Of a DNA stretch of 64,000 bases, positions 42,614 through 53,694 are shown one piece after another. Under the pieces are notes generated by a model. The model was not told the DNA's origin, searched no databases, and saw only the letters and a program-made list of their open reading frames with translations. The stretch is from Naumovozyma dairenensis CBS 421. Taxonomy: Eukaryota; Ascomycota; Saccharomycetes; Saccharomycetales; Saccharomycetaceae. The translations under genes and the position numbers were made by a program. Every line of letters starts with the position of its first letter. Positions within the stretch are counted from its first letter, which is position 1. The DNA is taken from the NCBI RefSeq assembly GCF_000227115.2, contig NC_016485.2, positions 1,216,025 to 1,280,024 of the forward strand, given 5' to 3'.

Positions 42614-44428
42614 CTATGTGATGAAAGAAATTGATTTCCCGGGAATAGGAGGGATACTTGTTGTATTTTGTATTATGTTATGATTTTTCTCTTGTCTTCT
42701 TTTCAAAATTGTTGATGTATCTAATTTCAACTGGAACATATCATCATCTAACCCGTTTAGATTGTTCGTGTTTTTATTACTCTTGGCAGTGCTACTCCCC
42801 AAACGGAATTCTTCTTCTTCATCTTCAGCTAATGCACCCAGTATATACGGACTATCTCTTTTATCTTCTTCTATACGTTGTACGGCATTGCTGATATCAA
42901 ATGCATCACGCATAGCTACGGCAGCTGGAGAATATAATAAAGTCGAATCTCTTTCCATAAAAAATTTCTTATTTCTACGTGACCTTCTCTTATTAATTTG
43001 TTTCTTTGCATTATCCAATTTCTCCTTCTCTCTTTCACAATCGAATGTATTCAACCATGGATCCGCTAAGAATTCATCAATATCATATCTCCTGTTTGGG
43101 TCCACTTCCAAGAGTCTCATTACAGCATTCTTAGCACCATTACTAATTTCATCCCACCATGGAGCTAGAAACGTATATTCACCACGAGAAATCTTTTCAG
43201 TCAAAGTGTCAATTTTTTCATCATAAAAAGGTGGGAATCCACATAGCATGGTATATAATACACAACCAATCCCCCACATATCTACTTTCATTGAATATCT
43301 TTCGTCTTTAACAACTTCTGGAGCGGTATAACCTACAGTGCCACAAGGTGTCTTTGTGTTTGTAGAGAAAATTTGTTTGGAAAGACCAAAATCTGCTAAT
43401 TTAACAACACCAATTCCACCACCTCCAACACCCGGTGTGAATACCCCTTCATCTACTTTAGTCTGTGGGTCATCTGATTTTCTTAATTTCGGTTTTAATG
43501 AAGGAATGTATTCAATAGGCTCAAATAATAAATTCTCAGGTTTGATATCTCTATGAACGATCCCCAAAGAATGCATATGTTTAATTGCAATGGCTAATTG
43601 TTTAATAACGTGTCTTGAGAGATCTTCACTAAAATATGTCAATTTGACAATCTCACCAAAAATTTCACCACCGTGTAATAATTCTTGGATTAAATAATAG
43701 TACGTTTTGGATTCTTGGAAATCAACGAAGGCAACAATGTTATCGCAGTTGTTTGTTACTGCCTTGTGTATCATTACTTCCTTTAGTACTTGTTCTTTGG
43801 ATGAAGTCTTACTACTGTGTTGCTTCTCATTTTTATTGTGCTGTTTAGCAGGTGGTTCATGAAATAAATGATCTTTATTGATGTCCAGTGAGGATAAGTC
43901 GGTTTTCTTGATCACTTTTATAGCAACTTCTTTATAGCTTTTAGTCAAGAATGCATTGGGACTATCTTCTATAGGAACCGCTCTAAATACTTTTGAGAAT
44001 GCACCTTCACCGATTTTATTAATTATTTTGAAATTTTGTAATTCTAATTGTTCTGAAAACTCATGTTCTGGTTGTATAAGTTCTCCATCTTCAGTATCCT
44101 CATCCTCATATATGTCTTGTTCTTCATTTAATGATGATAATTGAGAGGATGCTAGCGATGAAGCGCCTTCGTCTTCATTTTCGTTTTCCTCTTCACCTGT
44201 CTTTGAATTTACCGTAGGAATATTAATATTAAGATTCATACTAATTTTAGATTCTGAATCAGAATCAGCCGTATTGGTACTATCGGGAGATTTTACTTTT
44301 CTTATGATGTTTGTTGTTTTTATAGCCTTCGTGTTCCCATCCGACTTAGTATTCGGTTCTATATTAGTTGAATGTTTATTATTATTAGCAACATCTACCG
44401 CACCATAATCGCCATCATTTTTTGTCAT
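42614..44428 (-). CDS. RCK2: Oxidative/osmotic stress kinase Rck2 (main frame; N-terminus in another frame)
   Basis: Rck2 is a CaMK-like kinase activated by Hog1 that damps translation under osmotic and oxidative stress. This frame covers 604 residues. The glycine loop GEGAFSKVF is near residue 139, HRDIKPENL near 291, DFGLSK follows the Gly-rich VGGGGIG insert typical of Rck kinases, then [10 protein letters not shown] and a C-terminal region with [13 protein letters not shown]. The S. cerevisiae protein (610 residues) starts with a basic segment that is missing here but is found upstream in a different frame (44429-44574). The ATG at 44428 is therefore probably internal. The neighbours YEF3 and IRC20 confirm identity. 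Confidence 0.93.
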   Translation of the reverse strand: MTKNDGDYGAVDVANNNKHSTNIEPNTKSDGNTKAIKTTNIIRKVKSPDSTNTADSDSESKISMNLNINIPTVNSKTGEEENENEDEGASSLASSQLSSLNEEQDIYEDEDTEDGELIQPEHEFSEQLELQNFKIINKIGEGAFSKVFRAVPIEDSPNAFLTKSYKEVAIKVIKKTDLSSLDINKDHLFHEPPAKQHNKNEKQHSSKTSSKEQVLKEVMIHKAVTNNCDNIVAFVDFQESKTYYYLIQELLHGGEIFGEIVKLTYFSEDLSRHVIKQLAIAIKHMHSLGIVHRDIKPENLLFEPIEYIPSLKPKLRKSDDPQTKVDEGVFTPGVGGGGIGVVKLADFGLSKQIFSTNTKTPCGTVGYTAPEVVKDERYSMKVDMWGIGCVLYTMLCGFPPFYDEKIDTLTEKISRGEYTFLAPWWDEISNGAKNAVMRLLEVDPNRRYDIDEFLADPWLNTFDCEREKEKLDNAKKQINKRRSRRNKKFFMERDSTLLYSPAAVAMRDAFDISNAVQRIEEDKRDSPYILGALAEDEEEEFRLGSSTAKSNKNTNNLNGLDDDMFQLKLDTSTILKRRQEKNHNIIQNTTSIPPIPGKSISFIT

Positions 44429-44574
44429 TGATATGGTATTATTGGTATTAGTATTTTTTTACTGTTTGGCTTAATAGTATCAGTATTATTTTGGAGAATA
44501 TTAGCGTTCTTTTTATCAACGATAGGAGGAGCGTCTTCTTTCTTCCTTTTGAAGATAGATTTTAATTTGAACAT
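44429..44574 (-). pseudogene. RCK2: Displaced N-terminal coding segment of RCK2 (apparent one-base frameshift)
   Basis: From the ATG complementary to 44572-44574 the minus strand reads MFKLKSIFKRKKEDAPP, closely resembling the S. cerevisiae Rck2 start MLKIKALFSKKK. The frame runs to a stop at 44424-44426, two bases out of step with the main RCK2 frame. The two would join without a stop if the T7 run at 44454-44460 held one more base, giving a protein of about 653 residues. A sequencing undercall in the homopolymer is the simplest explanation. A true frameshift with a downstream start is the alternative. Confidence 0.8.
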
Positions 44575-45636
44575 ATGAATGGTGAAAAAATAAACGATAG
44601 TAAAATTCGATTCGTATATGATTAAAAACGATTGAGTTGGTGAAACAATGAAAAATCTAGATGTGATCGATTGGTTGGTAATTCAATGAAAGACTATCAA
44701 AGTGTTATCAGTATTAATGGTCTAATGGCCGTGTATGATGATAGGACGATACGGTATTTATGTCCAAATGTAACCTAAAATGGAGTGCTTATAGGTATTT
44801 GTTCTGTTGTATACTATGCAATGCGTATGATACAGTACAGTAGTTTGTAGGATTGTGAATAAGCACTTATTATCGGGTCCCCTATGCCAAATTATGTTAT
44901 AGGAAATTCAGCTGCTTAATTATATTATAACGGATTGTATATTTAACAGTGCCCTAATATGCATATAACGTATACCCATCTATGTTGCCTTGTCAGTCAA
45001 TCTGTACACAACACTAAAATGATGGAAGTTACAATCAGTCAAAATACAGGCCTCTTAAAAGGAGAGGTAATGGATGGGGTTAATAATGTACGCACTGTCT
45101 AAAGAAGATGATTTGACCTTTTTTGTCTTGGCTGGTTATTTGTCTCTCATCAAATTTTGACCCTCTGGGGCCCCTTTACGTACACCCAGAACGTACATAG
45201 GCAGGATTATATCCGCATGTAGCCCTCTCCCGTTTTGTCCTTTGTTTGATTTTTTTTGACCCCCGCGGAGCTTTCAAGAATGCATCGTATTATATATGTC
45301 ATGTAACCCCATGGGGCACCCGCAGATGCATTGACGGGTATTCATTATTCTTGTTTAGGCACAAACAATAAATGAGCACTGGGCGGCAAATTCGTACGTT
45401 TTAAGATCATCAACTAGTAGACCATAAATAAGATCCACCAGATAGTGGCAAACAGCATGGTGTATCCGTTCTAGACTGGAATAATAGAAAAAGAAACTCC
45501 ACCTAATATTAACTAGGAACTACAAAATATAGATCTTAAAGCACTATTGACATACCACCCGCTTCATACAGTCACTTCAATAATTGCCTTGAAATCATTT
45601 TACTCGTCAAAAAAGAAGTTCATATAGTTTATCAGT
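44575..45636. promoter_or_regulatory. RCK2/IRC20 divergent promoter region
   Basis: About 1.06 kb with no gene visible. It has two GC-richer islands (near 45160-45190 and 45240-45330), unusual against the AT-rich background, and a TACGTAC at 45177. Sites are not assignable with confidence. Confidence 0.45.
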
Positions 45637-48600
45637 ATGACAACAATAATTGAAAGGGACGTTGATGAGAATGATTTTCAATCGTTTATTAATCAAGAAG
45701 ATTTTATTTCTTTGTTATATCAATCAAAAGAAACCGCTGGAAATGAAGCTTCCACAGACGACAGGAAAAATGTGAAAAAGGCGAAGAAAACTCAGAAACG
45801 GTTGCATTTACTTACTTGTTGCCTCAACATCCTAAATTGGCCGGTTGAAGAAAACATTACAAATCATTATCCCGTATTTGTAGAATTTCATGATACAAAA
45901 CATTGGTATAATACTCGCCATAGGAGTACTGTTCATGGTAGAGCTACAGAAGATGACACTACGTATACTTCATCGTCTACATACCTCACTGTTCATTTAA
46001 ATGATCTAACTTTGTTTAAAATAAATATAACAAAAAGTGAAAATATTCATAATGATTCAGTTCTTTACTATGAAATAGTTAAATTTTTAATTAACTCTAC
46101 AGTAGTACAAGCCTTTCGAAATGATGAAAAGGAATTACTTAAAAGAAAAGTGCTCAAATCTAAACGCAAAGAATATAAAGAATGGTGTATGGCAATATCA
46201 TCAATTAGATCAGGCTTAAAAGTTTCAAGATCAGCCTATAATAGCAATCTTCAATATACTTCATCTCTTTCTATTTCAAAAGGTGATACAACTAGGTTAT
46301 ATATTAATATTGACCTAATGATAGTAGAAAATTCATTTAATAACTTTACGGAAGAAGTGAATCGAATTTTAGACCTTATAATTTGCAATAAGAATCAGCA
46401 CAAGAATAATAACGACGACTTTTTGCATATAAAATCTAACTTCATCCAACATCAATTTGAAAACCAAATGGCTTCGTATACTAAATCAAGGTTATCTTTG
46501 ATTGAGAAAGAATCATTCGTCAAAGTGCCGGAATTAAATCTCAATCTATTTCCCTTTCAGAAAAAAAGTGTTGAATGGATATTACGAAAGGAAGGGGTAT
46601 GGTATGCAAATAGAAATATTATAGAACAGGAATATTCACAAATGGTAGGTGATTTTCTTAAAGAGAATGGTATAAGCAGGAAAAAGGAACTTTCCCTTAT
46701 ATGCGAGAAAATCAATAAATTTTTGAATGAAGATGTCGCATTAGGTTACGAAGTTATGGAACTTAAACTATCATTAGAGGATGGTACTAGTGAAGATTCT
46801 ATATATTTCTGGAATAAGTTTACAAGTTTCATTTTGCCTTTAAATGATGCTATAAAAGTTTATAATGATTTCTTTGCTAACAAGGACAATGATCCATTAC
46901 CAAGAGCCCAGGGGATATTGTGTGAAGAAATGGGGTTAGGTAAGACAATAGAGATATTATCTTTGATTCTTTTAAATAAACGAAATCTCCCTCATCCACA
47001 TATTGACCATGCTCGCACCTATTTCATTAATGACGATAATAAGAAAATCAGAAGATCTAATACAACTTTAATTATTTGTCCGCGCACCATCAAGCATCAA
47101 TGGATATCAGAAATTCAGAAGCATACACCATCGCTGAAGGTGGTAATTTATGCTGGACATGGACACAACGATACGGATGATCAAACTGAAATGATATTAG
47201 ACATTGTTGATGAATTATGCGACGCTGATATAGTGATAACGACATATCATGTTGTATCACACGAAATTCACTATGCTAGATACAATGCATTGAAGCGGCC
47301 TCGAAGATCAAATAATACTAGCAAGAAATTTGATTACACTTCACCATTAACGTTAATTGAATTTTTCAGGATCATTTTAGATGAAGTTCAGATGCTGAAA
47401 AATGACAGTAGCAATGCGGCTGAATGTACTAGTTTATTAAATAGAGTTCATACGTGGGGAGTTTCAGGAACACCAATTACTAAGGTATGGGATTTCCAAA
47501 CGGTGTTATCTTATCTTAAATTTAGACCATTTTGCAATATGCCTAGAATTGTTTCACTAATTGACAAAACCTACAAATATGGCGACCCTAATGACCTGTT
47601 GATTAGTGGCATCAAATTTTCATTGCAAGATTTAATGGACGTCTTTAAAAAGATGGATATATGTATCAGACATTCAAGGAAGGACTTAGAATCTGAAATT
47701 CATATTCCAAAACAGCATAATATACTTATTCCACTAGAATTTTCTCCGATTGAATGGGATAATTATATGGAGAAGTGGAGAACATTTTTGATGAGATCTG
47801 GATTTGATTCGAATGGAGACGGATGTCCATTATTAACTAATGTTGAATTAAATCAATGGCTTCAAGAATTAAGAAATATTTGCTCTAATGCAACAATGCA
47901 TGTTCGACATTTTGTTTACAAATCGCATAATAGACATAATAAGTCATCATCGGTAGATACTTTACCTGAAAAAGTCTATAACATTGATTATGTTTTATTG
48001 ACGATGATAGTGGAGGCGGAAACTAAATTATATTCATTGTATAGAGAAATGTATCAAATTCAAATCAGAGCAGCTCAGGTTGAGATGGAAATCGATTTGG
48101 ATCTTGGCTCTCCTATCAACAATTTAAAGAAGATTATACGGGAGATAGAGTCTGATATTAAATTAAAGTTTAGAGTTGACGATCCATTCAACGTTACTAA
48201 ATATTTAGTAGAAACGGTGCCCTCAAAAGATATTAGTAAAAAAAACGGTTCGTTTGATGATGATATGCAAACTCAAATACTTAATTTGAAAAGAGGGAGA
48301 CTAAGATCTTTTATTGATTTACTACATCAATCTTATTTCTTTCTTGGAACAGCTTATTACCATCTTGGTTCTAAACGCTTGGAGGAGATAGACGAAGAAA
48401 ACGAAAAATTGCAATTATTAGGCGGTGATGAACCAAAAATTGAATACACTGACAAATTCAGTAAGGAAGAACTTAAGGAAATTGAACTACTACAGAATAA
48501 AGAAAGGGAAATGTATGATAATGCAAGTTCATTAAGAGAACAATTGTTATTGAGTAGGACTGATAAAGTTACTCCCTTGATAGTCAGCATCAAAAGATTA

Positions 48601-50397
48601 TTTTCTGACAATATAAAGCTAACTACTTTAGAAAAAATCGACTTTGATGACAAGAATGATTACTCTTCTAGTATTACGGTAAGTAATTGCTTTAAATCGT
48701 TGTGTGCGATAATTAAAGTTCTAGAAGAACAAAGAATCCAATTTAAAGAGATGATGGGTACGTTACTAGAGTTAGCTTACGAACCAGTAATGACCCAACG
48801 ACATAACGATAGAGAGGAGCTCACGGATGCGGAAAAAGAATTGTTTGCACTAACTGTTGAGAAGCAGCATAAAATGAGTAGTATTCTTGACGTTTTAGAT
48901 GTTTTATTGACAAATAGAGACTCCGTGATGTCCAGTCAAGCAGAAATCAAAGCTGATCTTAAATCTCTCTTATCAAGGGAGGGACTTTCTGAATCTCATC
49001 AAGATTTAATTAAAGTGTTAAAATTATATGAAGGTATTCCAATAACTTTTATTTTTGACGATTTAAAAAACTCAAAAGTCGTGAATAATTTAACCAAGAA
49101 TTTAAACAAAGAAAGAGGTGATTTTGCCGACCATTTGTTACGTTTTGAAGAAATGATACCAAAAAGGAAGCAAGAAATTAAGAGACTGAAAGACTCATTG
49201 AAAAAAATCAATTCTATATTCAATGCTAAAGTGGAATATTATAAATATTTACAGAGGTTATCGAATGAAGTTATTTCATTACATGAGCAAGATCCAAATA
49301 TTGTTGGAAAAATCAGAGAGTCAATGAAATCCAATGTAATTGAAAATACTATCAGTACGACTGAAACAAGAATAAAATATTTGACAAGTTTAAATACTAT
49401 CAAGGATTCAATTGGGCAAAATAAGGAATTCCAATGCACGATATGTCTAGATGCAATCACAAAGGGTTGTATGTTAAAATGTGGTCATTTCTTCTGCGAA
49501 GATTGTATCTACGATTGGTTACAGACAAGGACTATATGCCCAATCTGTAAACACAAGGCGTCATTGGATGGGAACTACAATTTTACATTTAAGAATGGCC
49601 CTTTGAAAACCGATGCAAATAAACAAATGAATGAAAAAGAAAACGAAACCAAGAAAGAACAGCCTGAGACTTCGCCAGATTTGAAGAGTACAAATAATAC
49701 TTTCAAAGAAAAGAAAACAGTTTTAGGGGAGAAGTATCAGGAATTTCCTGATATCGAATCAGTAAATAAAATACACTTAAGGGAGAGCTACGGCTCAAAG
49801 TTAGATTGCGTATTGAGGTTAATCTTATTTTTGAAATTGAAAAATGAATCTGAAGAGGTTGGTCCACCTCAGATACTGGTGTATACTCAGTCACCAGCTC
49901 TTCTTATTTATCTTGGAGATGTTTTACATGCTAATAGAATAAAGTACACGATTTACAAGCCTTCGAATTTAACACGATTCAAAGAAGATCCTTCCATTAC
50001 ATGTTTATTGATGGATGTCAAAGCTGCAAGTGCCGGTTTGAACTTATTGAATGCGAAACACATTTTTCTATTAGATCCTATTATAAATCGTGGTGAAGAA
50101 TTACAAGCTATGAGTAGAAATAACCGGATTGGTCAATCAGACGAAACCTATGTGTGGAATTTTATGATCAGGAACTCCGTAGAGGAGAACATTTTTAGAT
50201 ATAAACGCTTCTTAGAAGAGTGTCGAGAAAAAGAAGAGTTTGTAAATGAAAGTACAGATGACGAAGAAAGCAAATTTGATATTGCAGATTATAAAGACGA
50301 AATGGTTTCTGATGAACATCTTTGGAATTGTTTCTTCTTTAAGGAAAGGGAAGATCTTTTCAGTAGCGACGAGTTTAAGCGTATCATTTATAACTAA
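45637..50397 (+). CDS. IRC20: SNF2-family ATPase and RING ubiquitin ligase Irc20
   Basis: Irc20 is a nuclear protein combining a Snf2-type ATPase with a RING ubiquitin-ligase domain; it acts in recombinational repair and in removing certain protein-DNA conflicts. The 1586 residues compare with 1556 in S. cerevisiae. Walker A GLGKT is at 433-437 and the DEAH-box equivalent DEVQ at 582-585. A long coiled insertion (about 770-1250) follows, then a C3HC4 RING from Cys1267 (CTICLDAITKGCMLKCGHFFC...CPIC). The helicase C-terminal half has an arginine finger region RIGQS at 1497-1501. The RING placed between the two helicase halves is the family hallmark. It is divergent from RCK2 as in S. cerevisiae. 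Confidence 0.95.
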   Translation: MTTIIERDVDENDFQSFINQEDFISLLYQSKETAGNEASTDDRKNVKKAKKTQKRLHLLTCCLNILNWPVEENITNHYPVFVEFHDTKHWYNTRHRSTVHGRATEDDTTYTSSSTYLTVHLNDLTLFKINITKSENIHNDSVLYYEIVKFLINSTVVQAFRNDEKELLKRKVLKSKRKEYKEWCMAISSIRSGLKVSRSAYNSNLQYTSSLSISKGDTTRLYINIDLMIVENSFNNFTEEVNRILDLIICNKNQHKNNNDDFLHIKSNFIQHQFENQMASYTKSRLSLIEKESFVKVPELNLNLFPFQKKSVEWILRKEGVWYANRNIIEQEYSQMVGDFLKENGISRKKELSLICEKINKFLNEDVALGYEVMELKLSLEDGTSEDSIYFWNKFTSFILPLNDAIKVYNDFFANKDNDPLPRAQGILCEEMGLGKTIEILSLILLNKRNLPHPHIDHARTYFINDDNKKIRRSNTTLIICPRTIKHQWISEIQKHTPSLKVVIYAGHGHNDTDDQTEMILDIVDELCDADIVITTYHVVSHEIHYARYNALKRPRRSNNTSKKFDYTSPLTLIEFFRIILDEVQMLKNDSSNAAECTSLLNRVHTWGVSGTPITKVWDFQTVLSYLKFRPFCNMPRIVSLIDKTYKYGDPNDLLISGIKFSLQDLMDVFKKMDICIRHSRKDLESEIHIPKQHNILIPLEFSPIEWDNYMEKWRTFLMRSGFDSNGDGCPLLTNVELNQWLQELRNICSNATMHVRHFVYKSHNRHNKSSSVDTLPEKVYNIDYVLLTMIVEAETKLYSLYREMYQIQIRAAQVEMEIDLDLGSPINNLKKIIREIESDIKLKFRVDDPFNVTKYLVETVPSKDISKKNGSFDDDMQTQILNLKRGRLRSFIDLLHQSYFFLGTAYYHLGSKRLEEIDEENEKLQLLGGDEPKIEYTDKFSKEELKEIELLQNKEREMYDNASSLREQLLLSRTDKVTPLIVSIKRLFSDNIKLTTLEKIDFDDKNDYSSSITVSNCFKSLCAIIKVLEEQRIQFKEMMGTLLELAYEPVMTQRHNDREELTDAEKELFALTVEKQHKMSSILDVLDVLLTNRDSVMSSQAEIKADLKSLLSREGLSESHQDLIKVLKLYEGIPITFIFDDLKNSKVVNNLTKNLNKERGDFADHLLRFEEMIPKRKQEIKRLKDSLKKINSIFNAKVEYYKYLQRLSNEVISLHEQDPNIVGKIRESMKSNVIENTISTTETRIKYLTSLNTIKDSIGQNKEFQCTICLDAITKGCMLKCGHFFCEDCIYDWLQTRTICPICKHKASLDGNYNFTFKNGPLKTDANKQMNEKENETKKEQPETSPDLKSTNNTFKEKKTVLGEKYQEFPDIESVNKIHLRESYGSKLDCVLRLILFLKLKNESEEVGPPQILVYTQSPALLIYLGDVLHANRIKYTIYKPSNLTRFKEDPSITCLLMDVKAASAGLNLLNAKHIFLLDPIINRGEELQAMSRNNRIGQSDETYVWNFMIRNSVEENIFRYKRFLEECREKEEFVNESTDDEESKFDIADYKDEMVSDEHLWNCFFFKEREDLFSSDEFKRIIYN

Positions 50398-50613
50398 GAT
50401 GACAAGTACGACTAGAATTTTTTGTGAGTTCACCAGAATATATGCAAGTCCTCAACGCCTAAAATGTTACTGCCAACTTCAGTAATTACAGGGTTGTATA
50501 CCCCCGACATTCTTGTTTTATATCGTTAAGAAAAAAACAAACACTATGAATTTTTTGTGAAAATGGAGTCTTATTTATTTCTAATCCTTTTCTTTTTATT
50601 CCAAAAAAAAGAA

Positions 50614-50687
50614 TGATTTCGCCCAGGATCGAACTGGGGACGTTCTGCGTGTTAAGCAGATGCCATAACCGACTAGACCACGAAACC
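50614..50687 (-). tRNA. tRNA-Val (anticodon AAC)
   Basis: On the minus strand this 74-nt gene is identical to the one at 9755-9828, including anticodon AAC and B box. The 11 bases just upstream (TAAGAAAATAT) are also shared. An A8 run at 50603-50610 on the plus strand provides the Pol III terminator. It lies between IRC20 and a scaffold gap, at a join of conserved gene blocks. Confidence 0.98.
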
Positions 50688-52092
50688 ATATTTTCTTAGT
50701 TTTTTGAAAGATATTTGATCATGATAACGATGTATTAGTATTACCTCCAGGTGTCACAAAGAGGTATGTTTATTTTATTATTGTTTGAGTAATTACTGTC
50801 ACGAAATTATGTGTCGTTATCAGTTAAGTGAGTTAAGAATTATTTTGAAGTTATGAGGTTCGAAGTAATGGCTCGACCTACGTTATGCACCATACATGTT
50901 TGTAGCTGTATAACGTCTATTGAATTATAATTGAATATACTGTGTTGAACTAAGTCGAATGCCGTACAATTGTTATCTTATTATTATTAAGATTGTTTTT
51001 GATTGCAGCCACGTCTACAGTTTCGGCCGGCCATGCGTACAGGAGTTATGTATTGGGTCGGTTAAGTGTATGGTTTTGTGAGTGTTTACTCAGGCGTTCT
51101 GGATTAGNNNNNNNNNNNNNNNNNNNNNNNNNNNNNNNNNNNNNNNNNNNNNNNNNNNNNNNNNNNNNNNNNNNNNNNNNNNNNNNNNNNNNNNNNNNNN
51201 NNNNNNNCTAATTGCGAGCCAATGGAAGAAAGATACTACTAACCTTTATTTTATTTTTTCTATTTCTTTTATTTCTATCTTATTTTATTATTACCCATGC
51301 AGTGAATTGCGGTGGAACAGAAAAGGGTAAAGTATTATGAGGTTTGACGTTAAACGAACTTAAAAGGAAACATATTATTCAGATTAATTATTATAGATAT
51401 GTTAGAGAAAAGTAGTGGCTAGTAAGAAAGGTTATTGACAAGAGAAAAAGTATTTTGGAAAGATTACAAAGGACTGAAAGTTGAACTAGAATTAAAGGTA
51501 TTTTAGTTAGTTATTTATATCTCTTTATTAGTTATTATTTATACTCACCTATTCGTTAGAATCCTAAATTCTACTCTCTATCTTTAAGAAGTTTAGATTT
51601 AGATCTATTTTCCAAACCATATTTTACAATAGAACTCAGTTAGATTTTTTCTTGTAGGTTCTCCTAATACATACAGTACTTATGGTTTATAATACAAAGT
51701 GAGACATATACTCCAAAATTGAATAACTATTCTTATTGACAAAGAATTTTTTTTAAATTATCAAATTATCAGAGAAAACTTATGGTGAGTTCTCGTTGTT
51801 TAAACCGTGGTCACATATATGTATATATTTACTGTGAACTTTGAAGTGTGACAAAATAAGATGCGCGCTGAAATAATATATGTAACAAATGCAGACTATC
51901 AGTTTTCGAGTTCTAGCCTTCGCTGAACTTGGAAGCTTGCAAGTCCTGAAACAATAACAGTCAAGCACATGAGAAAAAAAGCAATCATATTCAAGTGAAG
52001 GACTATTTGCACCCACAGCCCTCAGATCATACCTACTTGGATTGAATTTGACTAAGAACGGACTTCCTTCCAGTATTATCGATTTTATAAAC
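50688..52092. other. 1.4 kb interval with scaffold gap upstream of APS1
   Basis: No supported gene. It contains a gap of 100 N and, to the right of it, a splice-acceptor-like arrangement: TACTAAC at 51237-51243, a pyrimidine-rich stretch without AG, and CAG at 51300-51302. The sequence at 51400-51770 is AT-rich and, beside a tRNA and a gap, could be an eroded transposon LTR, but I cannot show terminal repeats. Confidence 0.45.
51108..51207. other. Scaffold gap (100 N)
   Basis: Exactly 100 unknown bases about 420 bp from tRNA-Val. Gaps beside yeast tRNA genes often hide Ty elements, which is inference here. Confidence 0.99.
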
Positions 52093-52563
52093 ATGACACA
52101 TTTGAAGTACCTATTGCTAGTATCAAGGCAGGGAAAGATTAGATTAACCAAGTGGTATGCACCACTATCACCCAAAGAGAAGGCCAAAATAATAAAAAAC
52201 TTGGTTCCTTTGATTCTTTCAAGAAAAGCTAAGATGTGTAATATTCTAGAATATTCCGATCATAAAGTGGCTTATAGGAGGTATGCAAGTTTATATTTCA
52301 TATGTGGTATAACACCAGATGTGGATAACGAATTGTTAACTTTGGAAATTATTCATAAGTATGTGGAAACAATGGATCAATATTTTGGAAACGTTTGTGA
52401 ATTAGATATTATATACAATTTTACTAAAGCATACGATATTTTAAATGAAATGATTATGTGTGATGGATCGTTAGCCGAAACAAGTAAAACCGTGGTATTG
52501 AAAGATGTACGTACAATGGACTCAATGGTAGGTACAGATGATTTGAATAGAGTATTGAGTTGA
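52093..52563 (+). CDS. APS1: AP-1 clathrin adaptor small subunit (sigma)
   Basis: Aps1 is the sigma subunit of the AP-1 complex in clathrin-coated vesicles between the trans-Golgi network and endosomes. I take the ATG at 52093 ([15 protein letters not shown]), giving 156 residues, the same as S. cerevisiae. The upstream in-frame ATG at 52042 would add 17 residues not seen in the family. The longin-type fold motifs are all present: [14 protein letters not shown] near residues 8-21, [17 protein letters not shown] near 52-68, [14 protein letters not shown] near 77-90 and [13 protein letters not shown] near 96-108. It faces DPH5 convergently, an orientation different from S. cerevisiae where both read the same way. 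Confidence 0.96.
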   Translation: MTHLKYLLLVSRQGKIRLTKWYAPLSPKEKAKIIKNLVPLILSRKAKMCNILEYSDHKVAYRRYASLYFICGITPDVDNELLTLEIIHKYVETMDQYFGNVCELDIIYNFTKAYDILNEMIMCDGSLAETSKTVVLKDVRTMDSMVGTDDLNRVLS

Positions 52564-52794
52564 GTTTTCATTCTTTACGAAATAATAATTGCATTGCATC
52601 GATAGATATTATGCAAAGATCTCATAGATCCTATATGATATTATGTATTATTTATAGAATAATTTTTTAATTATGCTATATATTGTTCTGTTACAAGTTC
52701 AATTCATGGATGAAGTCAGACAGTGCACAAGTTTGTCAATTCCTTTGATCCTAAATGACCAGTAAAATATAAATTTGACAGAGGTTGGAATTAA

Positions 52795-53694
52795 TTAATT
52801 GCTATCATCTCCACTTGGAGGAACCCATGGAGTGGGTTTAAAGTACTCTTGGTCGTTGGCCACATCAATCTTGAATTTTTCTTTGTTATCTGTGAATTCT
52901 AACATGTATTCCAATTCTAGTTCATGGCATTGTCTACCAAGAATGATCAAAGAATGTAATGGTTCGCCAGCATCATATTCAGCCAATTCTTTGATGGTAC
53001 CGACCTTAAATGATTGGGTTGCTGAACCTAATCTACTGATAGCAACAACAGGAGTTTCCGGTGTATATGCTTTAGTTCCTCTTGTTTCTTCGATTTCTAA
53101 TAATTGTTCACAACATTTGGAAATTGACATATAACGAGGAGGTTCGTATATTAATCTACCTCTCGCCATATTTTCAATACTTTGTTCCTTTACTTTAATA
53201 TCCAATAGAACTAAAGTATGTAGACCAATCTTTCTATTTTCCCAAATCTTATCATACCAAGAATCTGGCCTCCAATTTTCAGTGAAAAATACCATAGAGA
53301 CGGTCTGGCCGAAATTGTATAATTGTAACCCACAAGATCCAACGGCATTCATGACAGATGCATTATGAACAATATCTACAGGAATATTATCACGCTTAGC
53401 TCTTAGGACCAAGTCAGTATGGGTTGTGGCACCAAATGGATCACCAACTACTAAAAACGCAACATCTTCCCTATCGGCATCACGTAAAATTTCAGCAGAT
53501 CCTGTCTCGACTAATTCCCTATCAGCTAAGATAATTTTCTTCCCGTAATAGTCCTCCAATTCTTCTTGAGAAGCAGCCATTAAGATACTAGTGTAATGTT
53601 CTAAGTAAACTCTTGAACATTTCTTGATAGCTTCTAAACCACGAACAGTAATATCTGATTTGTAAGATAGGCCTAACCCAATTAAATATAACAT
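52795..53694 (-). CDS. DPH5: Diphthine methyl ester synthase
   Basis: Dph5 is the S-adenosylmethionine-dependent methyltransferase that methylates the histidine-derived intermediate on elongation factor 2 during diphthamide synthesis. The 299 residues compare with 300 in S. cerevisiae. The N-terminal [20 protein letters not shown] is typical of the tetrapyrrole-methylase fold. [18 protein letters not shown] near residues 80-99, [17 protein letters not shown] near 114-130 and [16 protein letters not shown] near 136-151 are diagnostic. The tail carries VPPSGDDSN. It diverges from the YLR173W homologue, as in S. cerevisiae. Confidence 0.97.
   Translation of the reverse strand: MLYLIGLGLSYKSDITVRGLEAIKKCSRVYLEHYTSILMAASQEELEDYYGKKIILADRELVETGSAEILRDADREDVAFLVVGDPFGATTHTDLVLRAKRDNIPVDIVHNASVMNAVGSCGLQLYNFGQTVSMVFFTENWRPDSWYDKIWENRKIGLHTLVLLDIKVKEQSIENMARGRLIYEPPRYMSISKCCEQLLEIEETRGTKAYTPETPVVAISRLGSATQSFKVGTIKELAEYDAGEPLHSLIILGRQCHELELEYMLEFTDNKEKFKIDVANDQEYFKPTPWVPPSGDDSN

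Noticed and set aside
51340..51770. Possible eroded Ty long terminal repeat
   Set aside because: AT-rich and near a tRNA and a gap, with vague resemblance to LTR 3' regions, but I could not find TG...CA ends or a target-site duplication.
52042..52092. 17-residue N-terminal extension of APS1
   Set aside because: In-frame ATG exists, but all sigma adaptins start at the [15 protein letters not shown] position, so 52093 is preferred.
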